Below are positions 63,955-64,000 of a stretch of 64,000 bases of DNA, piece after piece (position 1 is the stretch's first letter; each line of letters opens with the position of its first letter). Origin of the DNA: Methylobacterium sp. Leaf123 (GTDB lineage: Bacteria > Pseudomonadota > Alphaproteobacteria > Rhizobiales > Beijerinckiaceae); NCBI RefSeq assembly GCF_001423405.1, contig NZ_LMNS01000005.1:85354-149353 (forward strand), read 5' to 3'. Position numbers and translations under genes: made by a program. Below the pieces are notes generated by a model. The model saw only the letters and a list, made by a program, of their open reading frames with translations, was not told the origin of the DNA and did not search any database.

Positions 63955-64000
63955 CGTGCCCTTCGATCCCCTCGATGATCCGCACCCACCCGAGGCGGGT

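Overview
The window looks like a chromosomal segment from a high-GC alphaproteobacterium of the Rhizobiales, most likely a Methylobacterium/Methylorubrum-type methylotroph. That placement is inference. It rests on the irr-fabA-fabB-fabI block, the fabD-fabG-acpP-fabF-mltG block, a MucR/Ros regulator, an Irr-type Fur protein, a MucR-associated style of small orphan genes, many PAS-type histidine kinases and strong GC bias at third codon positions. I see no transposase, integrase, prophage or CRISPR array, and most genes look like core or lineage-specific chromosomal genes.

Layout. 0-3.8 kb: ribF, a D-2-hydroxyacid dehydrogenase, a secreted SH3-domain protein and irr. 4-8.6 kb: unsaturated fatty-acid genes fabA and fabB, a 39-residue membrane protein, fabI, a lone fliP and a DoxX protein. 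8.6-17.4 kb: a 1112-residue secreted TPR protein, a small secreted protein, oligopeptidase B, mucR, small unknowns, a DUF6456-like protein and sufE. 17.5-31 kb: a sensory region with a degenerate PAS/HisKA_2 protein, a 1225-residue multi-PAS hybrid kinase, a stand-alone PAS protein, a 54-residue HTH-like protein, a winged-helix protein and a membrane PAS kinase, interrupted by gloA and pepN. 31-39 kb: puuE-like deacetylase, arginase, zwf, a PilZ protein, cutA, nadK, a DUF1674 protein and rsmB. 39-42.3 kb: a polytopic membrane protein and an unusual alpha-oxoamine synthase-like PLP enzyme. 42.7-48 kb: the fabD-mltG block. 48-60.6 kb: a GH65 phosphorylase with a beta-phosphoglucomutase-like HAD protein, divergent from an ackA-yhiI-rbbA-yhhJ-xfp gene string. 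60.6-64 kb: a FAD monooxygenase with a likely frameshift, tRNA-Gly(TCC), two tiny membrane/secreted proteins and a CysZ/EI24-like protein.

How the genes work together. The two fab blocks supply the type II fatty-acid cycle: malonyl transfer, condensation, reduction, the FabA isomerising dehydratase and FabI, all using the AcpP encoded here. irr upstream of fabA gives iron/heme-responsive control of neighbouring regulons, not necessarily of fabA. Around 48-60 kb, GH65 plus the HAD mutase would convert a disaccharide to glucose 6-phosphate, while phosphoketolase and acetate kinase would turn sugar phosphates into acetyl phosphate, acetate and ATP. A three-gene RbbA-type export system lies inside that same transcription unit.

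Most noteworthy leads: the AckA/Xfp operon enclosing the RbbA-type exporter and the 16-bp palindrome in its divergent promoter region; a 16-bp-stem terminator-like hairpin in a divergent intergenic region that fits no annotated gene (candidate small RNA); a PLP enzyme lacking two usual active-site histidines; a PAS/HisKA_2 protein whose ATP-binding boxes are eroded; and a MucR finger with altered metal ligands. Start codons were moved from the longest open frame to internal ATG, GTG or TTG codons where a ribosome binding site or family length favoured it.
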